From positions 83,876 to 147,875 of the forward strand of contig JAKLHY010000009.1 of assembly GCA_022709905.1 (NCBI GenBank): DNA of 64,000 nt, given 5' to 3'. Under the pieces are notes generated by a model, which did not search any database, had not been told where the DNA came from, and saw only the letters and a list, made by a program, of their open reading frames with translations. How positions within the stretch are numbered: position 1 is the first letter of the stretch; every line of letters starts with the position of its first letter. Positions 10,476 to 20,202 of this stretch are shown piece by piece. The stretch is from Verrucomicrobiota bacterium. Its GTDB lineage: Bacteria; Verrucomicrobiota; Verrucomicrobiia; Limisphaerales; UBA1319. The position numbers and the translations under genes are program-made.

Positions 10476-11134
10476 TCCATACCGCTTGATGCCCCTATTC
10501 CGGCTTCCGTCTCATCATCGCTCCCGAATTAACTCCTCTGCCGTGAAATCAATGTCCCAAGCGATTTGTCGCAGGAGAATCGGGGAAATGTCTCGCCCGG
10601 GATGACTCAGTCCGCAAGACGACTTCAAAGCCCACGCGCAGCTGGCTGCCGAAGGAAAACTAACCGACAGACTCGGGCCGCTCAGCGCGTCTGCATTCCA
10701 AACTGGCTTCATGTGTTCCGTTTTCATTTCCGTCGCGCCGAGTCTCGGCGCCCTATCCTGTGCATCCTGTCAGAATTCAGTTGGCCCTCGCCCCCGCAGA
10801 AAGGCTCAGCTCACCGATTCGCCCTTATGCGGGATTCAGTGCGGCGCTCGATTGGTTTCTTTGCGGCGTAATATTTTCATCGGGGTCGGAGTCGGTATCG
10901 GAATCGCTCAGGCCGGCTCGATGTTCACCCGACTCCCAGTGGATAGCACACCAGCCTTGCCGACGAGATGGTTTGCGATGCCCGGTAATAACTGGTCCTT
11001 CGCATTTCGATTCCGATTCCACCCCCGATTCGTAGCCAATGAGGGAACTCACCGACCCCGGGCTGATGACATGGTATATGACGTCGTGTATAATAGCACT
11101 ATGTTCATTCCGCTGGCTTGCTCAAGCCAGGCAA
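10476..11134. other. Intergenic region between convergent genes
   Basis: This 659-base stretch lies between the ATPase gene and the convergent sulfatase gene. Several open frames cross it, including a 70-codon minus-strand frame at 10515-10727, but none resembles a known protein. It contains the hexamer-like repeat listed separately. No clear factor-independent terminator is visible. A TATAAT-like string at 11089-11094 has no credible -35 partner and no gene in the right place. Confidence 0.5.
10881..11032. repeat. Imperfect TCGGNN hexamer tract with inverted counterpart
   Basis: The segment 10881-10906 is a run of imperfect TCGGAG/TCGGTA/TCGGAA units, and 11008-11032 carries the opposite-strand form (CGATTCCGATTCC followed by CCCCGATTCG). 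The two tracts face each other about 100 bases apart, so they could pair. Its role is unknown; it may be a remnant of a dispersed intergenic repeat. Confidence 0.45.
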
Positions 11135-12634
11135 TTATCGGGCCGGTCTGGCTTCCGGGTGTTTGGCCAGGATTTCCCGTAGACGGGCGACGGCTTCTGG
11201 GTTGGCAGCAGCGACGCTCTGTGTCTCCTGCGGATCCGAGTCATAATCGTAGAGCTCGAGATCGGCGGTGCTGGAGGGCGCGCCGGGTTTCTTCCACTCG
11301 ACCAGCCGATAGCGTTCGGTGCGGATAGCGCGTCCGATGATCGGCTGGCCCTCGCGGTGACGCGGGAAGGCGTGATAGGCATGATCGCGCAGTCGGGTGT
11401 TGGGATTTCGCAAAACGGGGACCAGGCTGACGCCGTCGATCTTCTGTGGACCCTCTGGTTGGGGCAGTCCAGCCAGTTCAACGAGCGTTGGGTAAATGTC
11501 GACCGTCTCTGTTAGTTGTCTCGTGCTTGTTCCGGGTTTTGCCACCCCGGGGGCCACAATCACCAAGGGGATACGGTTGGCTTGTTCGTAATTCGTGTGC
11601 TTTGTCCACATGCCGTGATCGCCCAAATGCCAGCCGTTATCACCCCAGAGGACGATGAGAGTATTTCCTGCCAGACTCAGGCGGTCCAATGCGTCCAGCA
11701 CGCGTCCCACCTGCACGTCCATGAAGCTCATGGCTGCGTAGTAGCCGTGAATCAGGGTGCGTTGTAGATCCTCGGTCAAGGGCAGATGATCGGGGACGGG
11801 AGTGTACTGGTTCAGTTCCAGCAGTGTTTTGCCTGCGTAGGAAGGAGCGCCGTCGGGAGGAGTTTTGCGCTGCGACAGCATGAACGCCTTGGGATCGTGC
11901 AGGTCCCAGTACCTCTTGGGCGCGCAAAACGGCAGGTGCGGCTTAACAAAGCCAAGGACAAGAAAGAACGGTTGGTCTGGTTTCTGCGCGGCCTTCTGGA
12001 GGCGGCGGATGCCTTCGTCGGCGATGCGCCCGTCTGCATAGGCATGGTCGGGCGCCTCGGCGATTTCCCAGGCGGCGCCGCGAGGCAGATCCCGGTTTTG
12101 GCCGAGCTTTTGGTTTGTGAAATACGCTTCCTCACGCGTGAGTTGTCCGCCGGCCGAATTTTCCGGCTTGAGATACTCGACCACCTTATCCGGCTGGAAG
12201 GGCACGCTCCAGGAGAGGGTGTCATCGTGGTTACCGTGGCCGACATGGAACACTTTGCCGATTCCCTCGGTGCGCCAGCCCTGTTTCATGAAGAACTGCA
12301 GGAGTGTGACGGCCTCGGGTTCGGCCCGGCGAAAGTGGGTGCCCAAATCGTAGATGCCGAGTGTTGTGGAGCGGCTGCCCGTCATCAGGTTGTTGCGCGA
12401 GGGAGCACACACGGCCTGGTTGCAGTAAGCCAAATCAAACCGCATACCCCGCCTCGCCAGGCGGTCAAGATTAGGCGTTTTGGCCAGTGTATCCCCGTAG
12501 CACCCGAGTGCCGGCTTGAGATCGTCCACCAGGATGAGCAGGACGTTCGGGCGGGTCGCCGCTGCAACCGCAGAGACGGACAATGGACTGAGCGCCATCG
12601 CGCACAGACACGCAATATTGAGGAATCGCTTCAT
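11135..12634 (-). CDS. Secreted sulfatase, iduronate-2-sulfatase-like
   Basis: This 499-residue type I sulfatase has a signal peptide ending near AVAAA. The metal-binding N-terminal strand reads NVLLILVDDLKP, and the formylglycine site is Cys76 in CAPSR (76-80) followed by TGSRSTT. Later segments GDNGWHLGDHGMWTKHTNYE and the domain-2 region (TVDIYPTLVELAGLP) fit the iduronate-2-sulfatase-like subfamily. It hydrolyses sulfate esters, most likely on sulfated polysaccharides, in the periplasm or outside the cell. Cys76 must be converted by a formylglycine-generating enzyme; the only such sequence in the window is a broken fragment near 53.0 kb, so a functional one must be elsewhere. The start is ATG at 12634, which begins the signal peptide; an upstream extension to 12820 is unlikely. 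Confidence 0.93.
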   Translation of the reverse strand: MKRFLNIACLCAMALSPLSVSAVAAATRPNVLLILVDDLKPALGCYGDTLAKTPNLDRLARRGMRFDLAYCNQAVCAPSRNNLMTGSRSTTLGIYDLGTHFRRAEPEAVTLLQFFMKQGWRTEGIGKVFHVGHGNHDDTLSWSVPFQPDKVVEYLKPENSAGGQLTREEAYFTNQKLGQNRDLPRGAAWEIAEAPDHAYADGRIADEGIRRLQKAAQKPDQPFFLVLGFVKPHLPFCAPKRYWDLHDPKAFMLSQRKTPPDGAPSYAGKTLLELNQYTPVPDHLPLTEDLQRTLIHGYYAAMSFMDVQVGRVLDALDRLSLAGNTLIVLWGDNGWHLGDHGMWTKHTNYEQANRIPLVIVAPGVAKPGTSTRQLTETVDIYPTLVELAGLPQPEGPQKIDGVSLVPVLRNPNTRLRDHAYHAFPRHREGQPIIGRAIRTERYRLVEWKKPGAPSSTADLELYDYDSDPQETQSVAAANPEAVARLREILAKHPEARPAR

Positions 12635-12920
12635 GACTGGAGAATCAAATAGAATATGCGATGAATAAACCACGGATCCAAGACTGGCAAGCGGCTTTCC
12701 CTGCAAGAACACTCGCGGGGTGCCATCGATCGCCGCATTGTTAAGAGCGTGTGCCACAGGATAGCCAGCAGTCGTAATCCCTGCTCCCGCGCCTCGCTTT
12801 GAGAATCCTTGAAGGCACATAAACCTTGAGGATCGCGATCAAATGAAAGTAATGTTTTCCATGCGCATTCTGCATTTTGTAGTGCGGGTTGTTACTGTGA
12901 TGATGCCGGCACTCAAAGTA

Positions 12921-15245
12921 ATGAGACGAATGACAATCCCTCGGTTCTTTCGTTTTGGTCCGTCGCATGCCATCACCATGCTGATCATGGCGGCAGAGGC
13001 CCTCCCGTCCGCCGCGGCTGCTCCACCCGAGATTCCCGCGCTCCAATGGGAGGAACGCTCTGACTGGATCAATGTAAAAACCGACATATCCCCGAAAGCG
13101 ATCGGGGATGGGCAAGCGGATGATACGATCGCGATCCAAAGTGCTTTCACCCAGGTACGTGATGGGTCGGTTCTCTATTTTCCGCCGGGCACTTATCGGA
13201 TCACAGCTCCACTCGTGCTGAAAAATGGGACGGGGGCCAGATGGATTGGCGGATTGATCATCGGAAGCGGCCGCGACACGAAGTGGATCTGGGATGGTCC
13301 CGGCGATGGGCCCCTTTTGACGCTGAACGGGATGGCGTATACGCGATTTGTTGGTTTTGAACTGAACGGTCGAGGCCGAGCCGGTGTTGGATTCCATTAC
13401 CACGCCACCCAGGGATTTCAGACTGAGGTCACGCACCGGCACCTGGCGTTTCGGGGATTCACTAATTCGGCAATCCTCGAGGCCCATCCCAATGAAGGGC
13501 ATGCCCTCGCTGAAACTACTTTCGAGAACTGCCTGTTTGAAAACTGTGAACGGGGCGTCGCGTTCCTGCAATTCAACGACTATGACTTTACTTTCGATGG
13601 CTGCGAATTCCGACGCTGCGGCATCGGCATCGATTGTAACCATGGTAATTTTTACGTCCGCAACTGTCATTTTGAAGGAAGCCAGATCGTGGACATTCGC
13701 GATGGATCCGAGCATTGCAGTTCCATCCGGCGCTCCACTTCAATGGGTTCGCGGGCTTTTGTTTTGAGGCAGTCATCCGTCGCCTCACTCACGCTGCAGG
13801 ATTGCCACGTCGAGGATTGGAAGAATCCCGAAGGAGCGGTCCTTCTTTCGCGTCCGCCGGTTTTAATATTCGACTGCGTGTTCACCGGGCCACCCCAAGA
13901 CAGAAATCAGGCTGGTCTGGCGCCCGTCCGTGTCGCGCACGCAGGTCAGCGTTTGCTTGTTTCCGGCAACCAGGTTCGTGGTGCGCCCACGCTCACACAA
14001 GGCGCCCAGCCCATGCTGATCAGCATCCCGTCAGGGGAACGCCAGGGCGTAATCCGCTCGGCTAACAGGGGTTTCCTCAAGGAAAAGGTACAACTGCCGG
14101 GACGCGTGTTCGATGCGCGACGCGATTTCGGCGCGAAAGGCAACGGGCGGGCCGACGACACGATAGCGGTCCAGAGGACCATTGACGCGGCCGCGATCGC
14201 TGCCGGAAACGCGATCGCTTATCTGCCGACCGGCAATTACGTCATCACAAACACGCTGCGAATCTCGGGTAAGAACTTCTTTGTGGGCGGCAGCGGGTGG
14301 TGCACAAAACTGATTTGGAAGGGACCTGAAGGAGGCGTCATGGTCGAGGTTCGCGATGCGCACCACGTCACTCTCGAAGACCTCATGGTTGGTGCTCACG
14401 ACGCCGGTTCCATGAACAACAGCATTGATATTCATCAAGCAGGTTCGACTGGAGCCACACGGATGACGTACGATGGTGTTTATGTGTTCGGGATGTATCA
14501 GAAAGCGCCGCTTCGCAAGGGGCTGCAGTTCACCAATCTCGGGGAGAATGAGGTGGTGATCATGCCGCACGTGCAGGGGAACCTCCGTTTCATCAACTGC
14601 GCGCAGGCAACGGTGCTGGCCAATTGCAGCTATGAAGGCTCGGTTGTGGTCGAGGGCAAGGACAAGGCGCGAGCCGGGCTGCTTGGATTCCAGACCCGCC
14701 TGGCCACCCTCGTGACACACGGGCTTTATCTTCGCGACAGTCATAACATCGTCATGAGCGATTTCTACATCGAGCAGGCGGACAACGGCTATTTCTTTGA
14801 AGGAACGATGGGCGATCCGCCCGGTCGCGCCACTCTCACCGGGGCCAAGTTTCAATCGTTCACCTCGGAGGATCCCGCGAAAAACAACATGCTCGATATC
14901 CGCAATTACCGCGGACAAATTGCGGTTGGCCCCTACCAGTTTTATCAGGAACCCAAACGGATGCGCATGAAGCAGGAAGGGTCGTCACCTGTGGACCTCA
15001 TTGTATGGGGCTCCAGTTGGTACGGGGCCAAACCCGATCCCCAACTCGGCATCGCAGGAAGACTTTCGGCCGCAGGAAACGAGTTCTACGGTTCAGCCCC
15101 CGAGGCGGATCCGGTTATTGAACGCATGTTTTTTCGAGAATCCGAGGCCGAAACTGTCCTCGCCAAGCTCAGCTTCGCCCTTGATGATCTCCGCCGTCTC
15201 GGCGAGACTGACCTGAGGCTCAATCATCCGGCACACTTGAAGTGA
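12921..15245 (+). CDS. Secreted double pectate-lyase-3-type beta-helix protein
   Basis: The predicted protein has about 774 residues and two tandem right-handed beta-helix domains, each starting with the Pectate_lyase_3 hallmark: GDGQADDTIAIQSAF in the first third and GNGRADDTIAVQRTI near the middle. Each is followed by a FPPGTYRI- or LPTGNYVI-type turn. The N-terminus contains a hydrophobic export signal ending around SAAAA. Several starts are possible (12843, 12921, 12930); 12921 is preferred because it puts the hydrophobic segment near the N-terminus. Such proteins are lyases or hydrolases of acidic polysaccharides, or phage-tailspike-like binders; catalytic residues cannot be assigned here. 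It is transcribed divergently from the sulfatase and may share its regulation and substrate. Confidence 0.82.
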   Translation: MRRMTIPRFFRFGPSHAITMLIMAAEALPSAAAAPPEIPALQWEERSDWINVKTDISPKAIGDGQADDTIAIQSAFTQVRDGSVLYFPPGTYRITAPLVLKNGTGARWIGGLIIGSGRDTKWIWDGPGDGPLLTLNGMAYTRFVGFELNGRGRAGVGFHYHATQGFQTEVTHRHLAFRGFTNSAILEAHPNEGHALAETTFENCLFENCERGVAFLQFNDYDFTFDGCEFRRCGIGIDCNHGNFYVRNCHFEGSQIVDIRDGSEHCSSIRRSTSMGSRAFVLRQSSVASLTLQDCHVEDWKNPEGAVLLSRPPVLIFDCVFTGPPQDRNQAGLAPVRVAHAGQRLLVSGNQVRGAPTLTQGAQPMLISIPSGERQGVIRSANRGFLKEKVQLPGRVFDARRDFGAKGNGRADDTIAVQRTIDAAAIAAGNAIAYLPTGNYVITNTLRISGKNFFVGGSGWCTKLIWKGPEGGVMVEVRDAHHVTLEDLMVGAHDAGSMNNSIDIHQAGSTGATRMTYDGVYVFGMYQKAPLRKGLQFTNLGENEVVIMPHVQGNLRFINCAQATVLANCSYEGSVVVEGKDKARAGLLGFQTRLATLVTHGLYLRDSHNIVMSDFYIEQADNGYFFEGTMGDPPGRATLTGAKFQSFTSEDPAKNNMLDIRNYRGQIAVGPYQFYQEPKRMRMKQEGSSPVDLIVWGSSWYGAKPDPQLGIAGRLSAAGNEFYGSAPEADPVIERMFFRESEAETVLAKLSFALDDLRRLGETDLRLNHPAHLK

Positions 15246-15309
15246 TGCCAGGGGACCAGATCACGATTGTCCTCAATTTTAAGCCTAAGAACTCGAGCAA
15301 GAAAACACA

Positions 15310-16365
15310 TCATCGCAACGGCTCGGGGCGGGACGCCGCGGTATTGCGAATAACCATTTTGGCTCCGGATACCACCTTTTGTTCCTCCGGATCCAGTTGA
15401 TCGAACAACCGCTTGGCCCGAAGGTCAAACGACCGTCGAGGCTGGTTATCCTGCGAGGCCCGTTCGGATCCATTGTGGAAACACCAGCCGGCGGCGCCAC
15501 CCGCCAGGGCGCCACGCAGGTCGGTCAAAAAGTCGTCCGCCGTGGGTTGCCACGGTTCGTAACCCCGTCGGAACGGCTCCTGATAATGCATTGGCGCCAC
15601 GCCATGAACGGCCTTTGCTAAAGCCAGGCAGTCCCGGGTTTGGGCCTCTGTCTGGGAAGGCGATTTCGGATTTCTCGGCCGGTGCGGGCTCAGAAAATCC
15701 TGACCGATGATGACCAGGGCCTCACGCACGTCGCTTTCGGTCAGATCATGCCCGCCGAATGAAGCGGTGACCAGCAGGTCCGGGGCCAAGCGCCGGGCCA
15801 AGTCACGAAGGGATTTCAGTTCGGCGGGACTGACATAGCGGGCATCACGGACATCCCGTTCGTTAGCCAGATCGAGATACCAATTGCGGTGCTGTCTGAG
15901 AGCGTTAATCAGCGTTTCCACGGCCCGTTCATGCGCGGGAAAATCGGCCAAGCCGCCACTGCTAGCGCGTTTGGTGGACTGCTGATTACGCGTCAGGGTC
16001 ACGTCCACGATCAGACCGCGGCGGTCGCATTCGGACACGAACCATTGGAGCTTGCCCAGGTAAGGTTCGCGCGGCGCGCCTCGGGCGTCCACCGCCGATA
16101 CATCATGATCAAAGGCCGACCAAGTGGCCCAAACCCGCAGCCAGTTGAAGCCGTGGCGTTGCAGGTCATCCAAGTCGCGCCGGATGAATTCCTCCGGCGC
16201 CCCGAGTGCGCCGTAATAACTGATCCCCAGCAGGAATGTCGGCTGGCCGTTCAGCGTGAAGCGGGCCTGCTTTATGCCGAGAACAGTATGAGGTGTTGGG
16301 GATGTTTCTTGCGCCGCGGCATACCCTTGAAGACGGATGAGGAAACAAAGGCAGATCATACCCAT
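15310..16365 (-). CDS. Secreted GH5-like (cellulase-family) glycoside hydrolase
   Basis: The 351-residue product begins with the signal peptide MGMICLCFLIRLQGYAAA. The mature protein opens with FTLNGQPTFLLGISYYGALG, the usual strand-1 pattern of clan A TIM barrels, followed by GFNWLRVWATW (strand 2) and a YLDLANERDV segment whose Asn-Glu pair matches the acid/base position. A later MHYQEPFRRG supplies a candidate nucleophile Glu. It should cleave beta-linked polysaccharides outside the cytoplasm; specificity is not readable. ATG at 16365 is chosen over the ORF start at 16590 because it places the signal peptide at the N-terminus. It converges with the beta-helix gene. Confidence 0.78.
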   Translation of the reverse strand: MGMICLCFLIRLQGYAAAQETSPTPHTVLGIKQARFTLNGQPTFLLGISYYGALGAPEEFIRRDLDDLQRHGFNWLRVWATWSAFDHDVSAVDARGAPREPYLGKLQWFVSECDRRGLIVDVTLTRNQQSTKRASSGGLADFPAHERAVETLINALRQHRNWYLDLANERDVRDARYVSPAELKSLRDLARRLAPDLLVTASFGGHDLTESDVREALVIIGQDFLSPHRPRNPKSPSQTEAQTRDCLALAKAVHGVAPMHYQEPFRRGYEPWQPTADDFLTDLRGALAGGAAGWCFHNGSERASQDNQPRRSFDLRAKRLFDQLDPEEQKVVSGAKMVIRNTAASRPEPLR

Positions 16366-16826
16366 GAAGCCGAGAACCCGCGTTTTGCCATTCCAGCGAC
16401 ACTTCTGGAATGTATCGGAGCGCTGGCATGGGACGGATGTCTTACCCGCAGCCAATGGCCATTTCAACATGTGCTGAGGCGCTGCGGCGGGTCCTATGGA
16501 CACAGCCGCGCTCCGAATTATCGCTGTCATGTTACCCGAGACCCAAGAAAACTGGTTTATGTTCATGGTCAGACCGCATCTGCCAGGCACCCCCGACAGT
16601 TGCCATGACGATTATTGACGCGTTATACCCGCATTTCAACCCCGATGGCGCCGATCGGTGTCCCCCGCCACCTCCAGGTCCGCTGCCTCGATGGGCGACG
16701 TGTTAAACAGAAGGATCAGCAGAGCGCGGTTTAGAGGGTTCGGCAGAGGGTTTTGAACAAAACGCGAGCTCGCTGAGGTGGCGGATTCGAGTGTGTCGCT
16801 GGCAGTGAATACTCCCATGTATCTCA

Positions 16827-18005
16827 TCATGAGATGATGGGCCACTTGAAGGTCGTGGTTAGGGGAATCCGCCGGCCAGTGGCGGAAGATTCGCGCGCCG
16901 CGGTGATGATGTCGAGCACGTGAATGGCGTGTTCCGGTGTGACGAGCATTTCCTTGCCGGTGGACAAGCATTCCGCCGCCATGACCGCGCCCAGGGGCCA
17001 AGAGTAACCCTGCGCGTCGGTCACGTGGGGCTTCAACTCCGGTTCATCCTTGGTGGCCATATCCACGCCCAGTGGCTCCCAGTCATACCCGACTAGGCCC
17101 ATAAACCCGCCCGAGCCGACTACCGATATGGTGTAGCGCTTTTCCTTGCTGCCATCGTGGCCATGCGGGTTGAAGTAATTAAACCCGGATTGCACGTGCG
17201 AGATAATGCCATGGCCATGGTCCATCAGCACCATGGCGTTGTCTTCCTCGGTGACTTTGATGTGTCCTTTGTTGTGAACGGTGCGTTCTGGCGTGACGAT
17301 GCTGACCATCGCCGCAAGGTGTTTGGCCGGTCCCAATAAGCCGGTCAACGAGGTGAGATTGTACACGCCCAGATCAGGCAATGACCCGCCGAGCCTCTCG
17401 TAAAAGAACGCGGACCAGTCGGGCCCTTCGTGTCCATAATGCGCCTGGGCGGCCGCCACACGGCCCAGCCTGCCTTGCGCCAACTGCTTGGCCATGAAAG
17501 CGAATTGTGGGCTTTGAACGGTGATGGGCGCGCCCCACAACCGCGCGTTCTGCTTTTTTGCCAGACGCAGTAACTCTTGCGCCGCCGCCACGGTGTTGCC
17601 GATCGGCTTCTCGCTCCAAACGTGTTTGCCAGCTTCGAGCGCGCGGCGGTTAATTCCTTCGTGCTCCTGCATGTCGGTGAGCACCAGCAGAAAATCGAAC
17701 GGCACGCCCGCCAGCATCGCATCAATGTCCGGATAGGTGTTCTCCACCTTGAAGTCGCGCCCCCGTTGTTGCGCGCGTTCGTACCGGATATCGCAAAGGC
17801 TCACCACCTCGACAAAAGGGGAATTCTTCAACGTGGGCAGGTAAGCCCCCGAAACACTGCCGCAGCCAATCACACCGGTCCGGATGCGGCGTGGCGCGGG
17901 GTCAGCAGCCAAGCTGGTGATAGTTCCGCTTGCCAGCGCGGCCGTGGCGGCAAGGGTTGTCTTCGTGAATTCACGACGAGTAAACGTGGACTGTGATTTT
18001 GTCAT
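16827..18005 (-). CDS. Tat-exported Gfo/Idh/MocA-family oxidoreductase
   Basis: This 392-residue NAD(P)-dependent dehydrogenase has a twin-arginine signal (RREFTKTTLAATAALASG) in the first 35 residues. The Rossmann fold follows with TGVIGCGSVSGAYLP and the catalytic EKP motif in VWSEKPIGNT. The C-terminal half is the usual GFO_IDH_MocA_C sheet. Members oxidise or reduce sugars and inositols; Tat-exported forms are frequent in planctomycetes and verrucomicrobia and act in the periplasm with prebound cofactor. It is encoded next to GH-like genes on both sides. The sugar substrate is unknown. Confidence 0.9.
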   Translation of the reverse strand: MTKSQSTFTRREFTKTTLAATAALASGTITSLAADPAPRRIRTGVIGCGSVSGAYLPTLKNSPFVEVVSLCDIRYERAQQRGRDFKVENTYPDIDAMLAGVPFDFLLVLTDMQEHEGINRRALEAGKHVWSEKPIGNTVAAAQELLRLAKKQNARLWGAPITVQSPQFAFMAKQLAQGRLGRVAAAQAHYGHEGPDWSAFFYERLGGSLPDLGVYNLTSLTGLLGPAKHLAAMVSIVTPERTVHNKGHIKVTEEDNAMVLMDHGHGIISHVQSGFNYFNPHGHDGSKEKRYTISVVGSGGFMGLVGYDWEPLGVDMATKDEPELKPHVTDAQGYSWPLGAVMAAECLSTGKEMLVTPEHAIHVLDIITAARESSATGRRIPLTTTFKWPIIS

Positions 18006-18440
18006 AAGTGTGTTGGGTTAATTCAAGAAATATCCCTTCTTGGAGAAACGAACAAGTCCGAACAAACCACAAAACACGCCAGGCTCGTGTACTGGTCCTT
18101 GCCATCCAAACGCCGGGGGGCATGTCCTATCGCGCATGTCTCTGGCCAGCTGCCCCGTCCATGGTTGGTTCCAATTCGGCGCCTTGAGCTTTACCGCTGC
18201 CGATTTCTTCCCCAAAGGATCCAGGTGGGAAATCGAATTGACGTTGCGCTCTATGCAATCAGTATGGGGAGCATGAACGCGCGATCGAATCGAGTCATGG
18301 AATCTTCCCACCGCCCAAACGAGCTTATGAAAGCTTCTCGATGTCTGATTCCATATGATGCAACAGCGGTGTCATCGTGCGAGGGCACACGGCCTGCAAG
18401 CCTCGCCGGACCGGGTCGCCTGATCCGGCATCGCAAACTG
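18006..18440. other. Divergent intergenic region
   Basis: This 435-base region lies between a minus-strand dehydrogenase and a plus-strand hydrolase. The plus-strand frame is open back to 18087, so a longer N-terminus for the hydrolase cannot be excluded, but that extension has no export-signal character and starts poorly. It presumably holds both promoters; no convincing motif, repeat or RNA is seen. Confidence 0.4.
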
Positions 18441-19826
18441 ATGATGTTCGGGGCAGGTCTTCTGTTGTTGATAAGCAGTGCCATTGGCGTCAAATCGCAG
18501 GGGGCCGCCGGTCCACTGCGCGCGTGCAAGGAAAATCCGCGTTACTTCACGGATGGCAGTGGCAAGGCCGTCTACCTGACCGGCGCTCATACGTGGAACA
18601 ACCTCCAGGATATGGGGCCAACCTATCCTCCACCGGTGTTCGATTTCAAAAGTTACCTGGATTTTCTGGAGCAACATCATCACAACTTCATTCGTTTGTG
18701 GCGCTGGGAGCTGCTCAGTTGGAACACCGCGGCCAACAACGAAAAGGAGAGTCGCATCCACTTTGCCGGTCCACATCCATGGGCGCGCACTGGCGCAGAC
18801 AAGGCCCTGGATGGCAAGCCGAAGTTCAATCTCAAATCCTTTGACAACGCCTATTTCGAACGGTTGCGTTCACGGGTGACCGAGGCAAACCGGCGCGGCA
18901 TTTATGTGTCGATCATGCTGTTCGAAGGCTGGGGACTCCAATTTGTCGCCGAGGGCTGGAAGGCACATCCCTTCCATCCGGACAACAACGAAAACGGCGT
19001 TGGCGTCAGCATCAAGCTCGAAGGAAAAGGGCTGACGATCTTCACGCTCGCCCATCCGGAGATCACCCGGCTGCAGGAAGCTTATGTACGGAAAGTGATC
19101 GATACTGTGAACGACCTCGATAACGTGCTGTTCGAGATCTCGAACGAGAACCATCCTCCCTCGACCGAATGGCAATATCATTTTATCCGTTTCATCCAGG
19201 AATACGAGAAAACCAAACCCAGGCAACATCCGGTGGGGATGACCTTCCAATACAAAGGGGGCGCTAACGCGGTCCTGTCGGCCAGTCCAGCGGACTGGAT
19301 CTCCCCGAATCCAACCGCCGAGCAAGGATACGATTACAGAACCAATCCTCCTCCAGCGGACGGCCGTAAGGTCATTCTAACGGATACCGACCATCTCTGG
19401 GGCATTGGCGGCGATGTCGAATGGGTTTGGAAGAGTTTTCTGCGCGGGCTCAATCCCATTTTCATGGACCCGTACAAACGCGAGATTCTGAGTGGAGGCC
19501 CGGAAGAGCGATGGGAACCCGTCCGCAAGGCCCTTGGGCACACGCGGCGTTTCGCGGAGAAAATGAATCTCAAGTCCGTGATTCCTCATCCTGAACTCGC
19601 CACCACAGGTTATTGCCTGGCTCATCCCGGCGTCGAGTACCTGGTTTACCAACCCAAAGCGGGCGAGAGCTTCTCCATCGACCTCAAGGCTGGGACTTAT
19701 CGTTTCGAGTGGTTGGACACTGCGAAAGGAACTACTGCGGGCGAAGGTCGCGTCGAAGCCCCTGGTGGGATGCAGGAATTCAAACCGGCCCTTGCGGGTG
19801 ATGCAGTGTTGTATCTCAAAAGGTGA
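18441..19826 (+). CDS. Secreted DUF4038/DUF5060-type putative glycoside hydrolase
   Basis: The 461-residue protein starts with a signal peptide (MMFGAGLLLLISSAIG). The mature part opens with NPRYFTDGSGKAVYLTGAHTW, typical of the DUF4038 TIM-barrel family. A strand reading VLFEISNEN carries the Asn-Glu acid/base pair, and VILTDTDHLW may supply a partner carboxylate. The C-terminus (VEYLVYQPKAGESFSIDL then YRFEWLDT) is the collagen-binding-like beta-sandwich usually attached to these barrels. This appears to be the only intact member of the family in the window; two deleted relatives lie at 32944-33564 and 39229-40061 and can be measured against it. Expected role: extracellular glycan hydrolysis, substrate unknown. 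Confidence 0.8.
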   Translation: MMFGAGLLLLISSAIGVKSQGAAGPLRACKENPRYFTDGSGKAVYLTGAHTWNNLQDMGPTYPPPVFDFKSYLDFLEQHHHNFIRLWRWELLSWNTAANNEKESRIHFAGPHPWARTGADKALDGKPKFNLKSFDNAYFERLRSRVTEANRRGIYVSIMLFEGWGLQFVAEGWKAHPFHPDNNENGVGVSIKLEGKGLTIFTLAHPEITRLQEAYVRKVIDTVNDLDNVLFEISNENHPPSTEWQYHFIRFIQEYEKTKPRQHPVGMTFQYKGGANAVLSASPADWISPNPTAEQGYDYRTNPPPADGRKVILTDTDHLWGIGGDVEWVWKSFLRGLNPIFMDPYKREILSGGPEERWEPVRKALGHTRRFAEKMNLKSVIPHPELATTGYCLAHPGVEYLVYQPKAGESFSIDLKAGTYRFEWLDTAKGTTAGEGRVEAPGGMQEFKPALAGDAVLYLKR

Positions 19827-19921
19827 CGAAAAGAGGAGCTTTCGAGACCCGCTTTTGATAGGATGCCGGAGTGATGTCAACGATGCATGAAACATCGGAC
19901 CTGAGTTGTGGCTCCGGCTTT

Positions 19922-20196
19922 AGGGTCTGTTCAAAAATAACTTCGGGTTTTGGCGGGAGCGCCACCGGGCCAGATGCGAGGCGGGTGGGCCGAAGTGTAT
20001 CCTCTGCGATACTCGACTGCCCACCCAACGACGCAGATGGCCCGGTGGCGCCCCGCCCCTTTGGGCTGGGGCTCTTTGGCTGGCTGGCTTCGTTGCTCAT
20101 TCCTTACAGACCCCTGCGGGTATGCTCGTCATTCGCGCCTCGCCAGCCAGCCAAACTGCCGCCAGCAAAACCCGAAGTTATTTTTGAACAGACCCT
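19922..20196. repeat. Palindromic MITE-like element with 30-bp terminal inverted repeats
   Basis: The segment is bounded by perfect 30-bp inverted repeats, 19922-19951 (AGGGTCTGTTCAAAAATAAC then TTCGGGTTTT) and 20167-20196 (reverse complement). A second internal inverted repeat (GCGCCACCGGGCCA near 19960 and TGGCCCGGTGGCGC near 20040) would extend the fold into a long cruciform. It encodes no transposase. A half copy, in opposite orientation, lies at 61188-61281. Its right end lies only six bases before the ATG of the next gene. This fits a non-autonomous mobile or REP-like element; no target-site duplication is obvious. Confidence 0.85.
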
Positions 20197-20202
20197 TAAC
20201 CC

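Noticed and set aside
10515..10727. 70-codon minus-strand frame
   Set aside because: No family resemblance, no signal or ribosome-binding site; too weak to call a gene.
11089..11094. TATAAT string resembling a -10 box
   Set aside because: There is no -35 partner at a suitable distance and it points into the end of the sulfatase gene.
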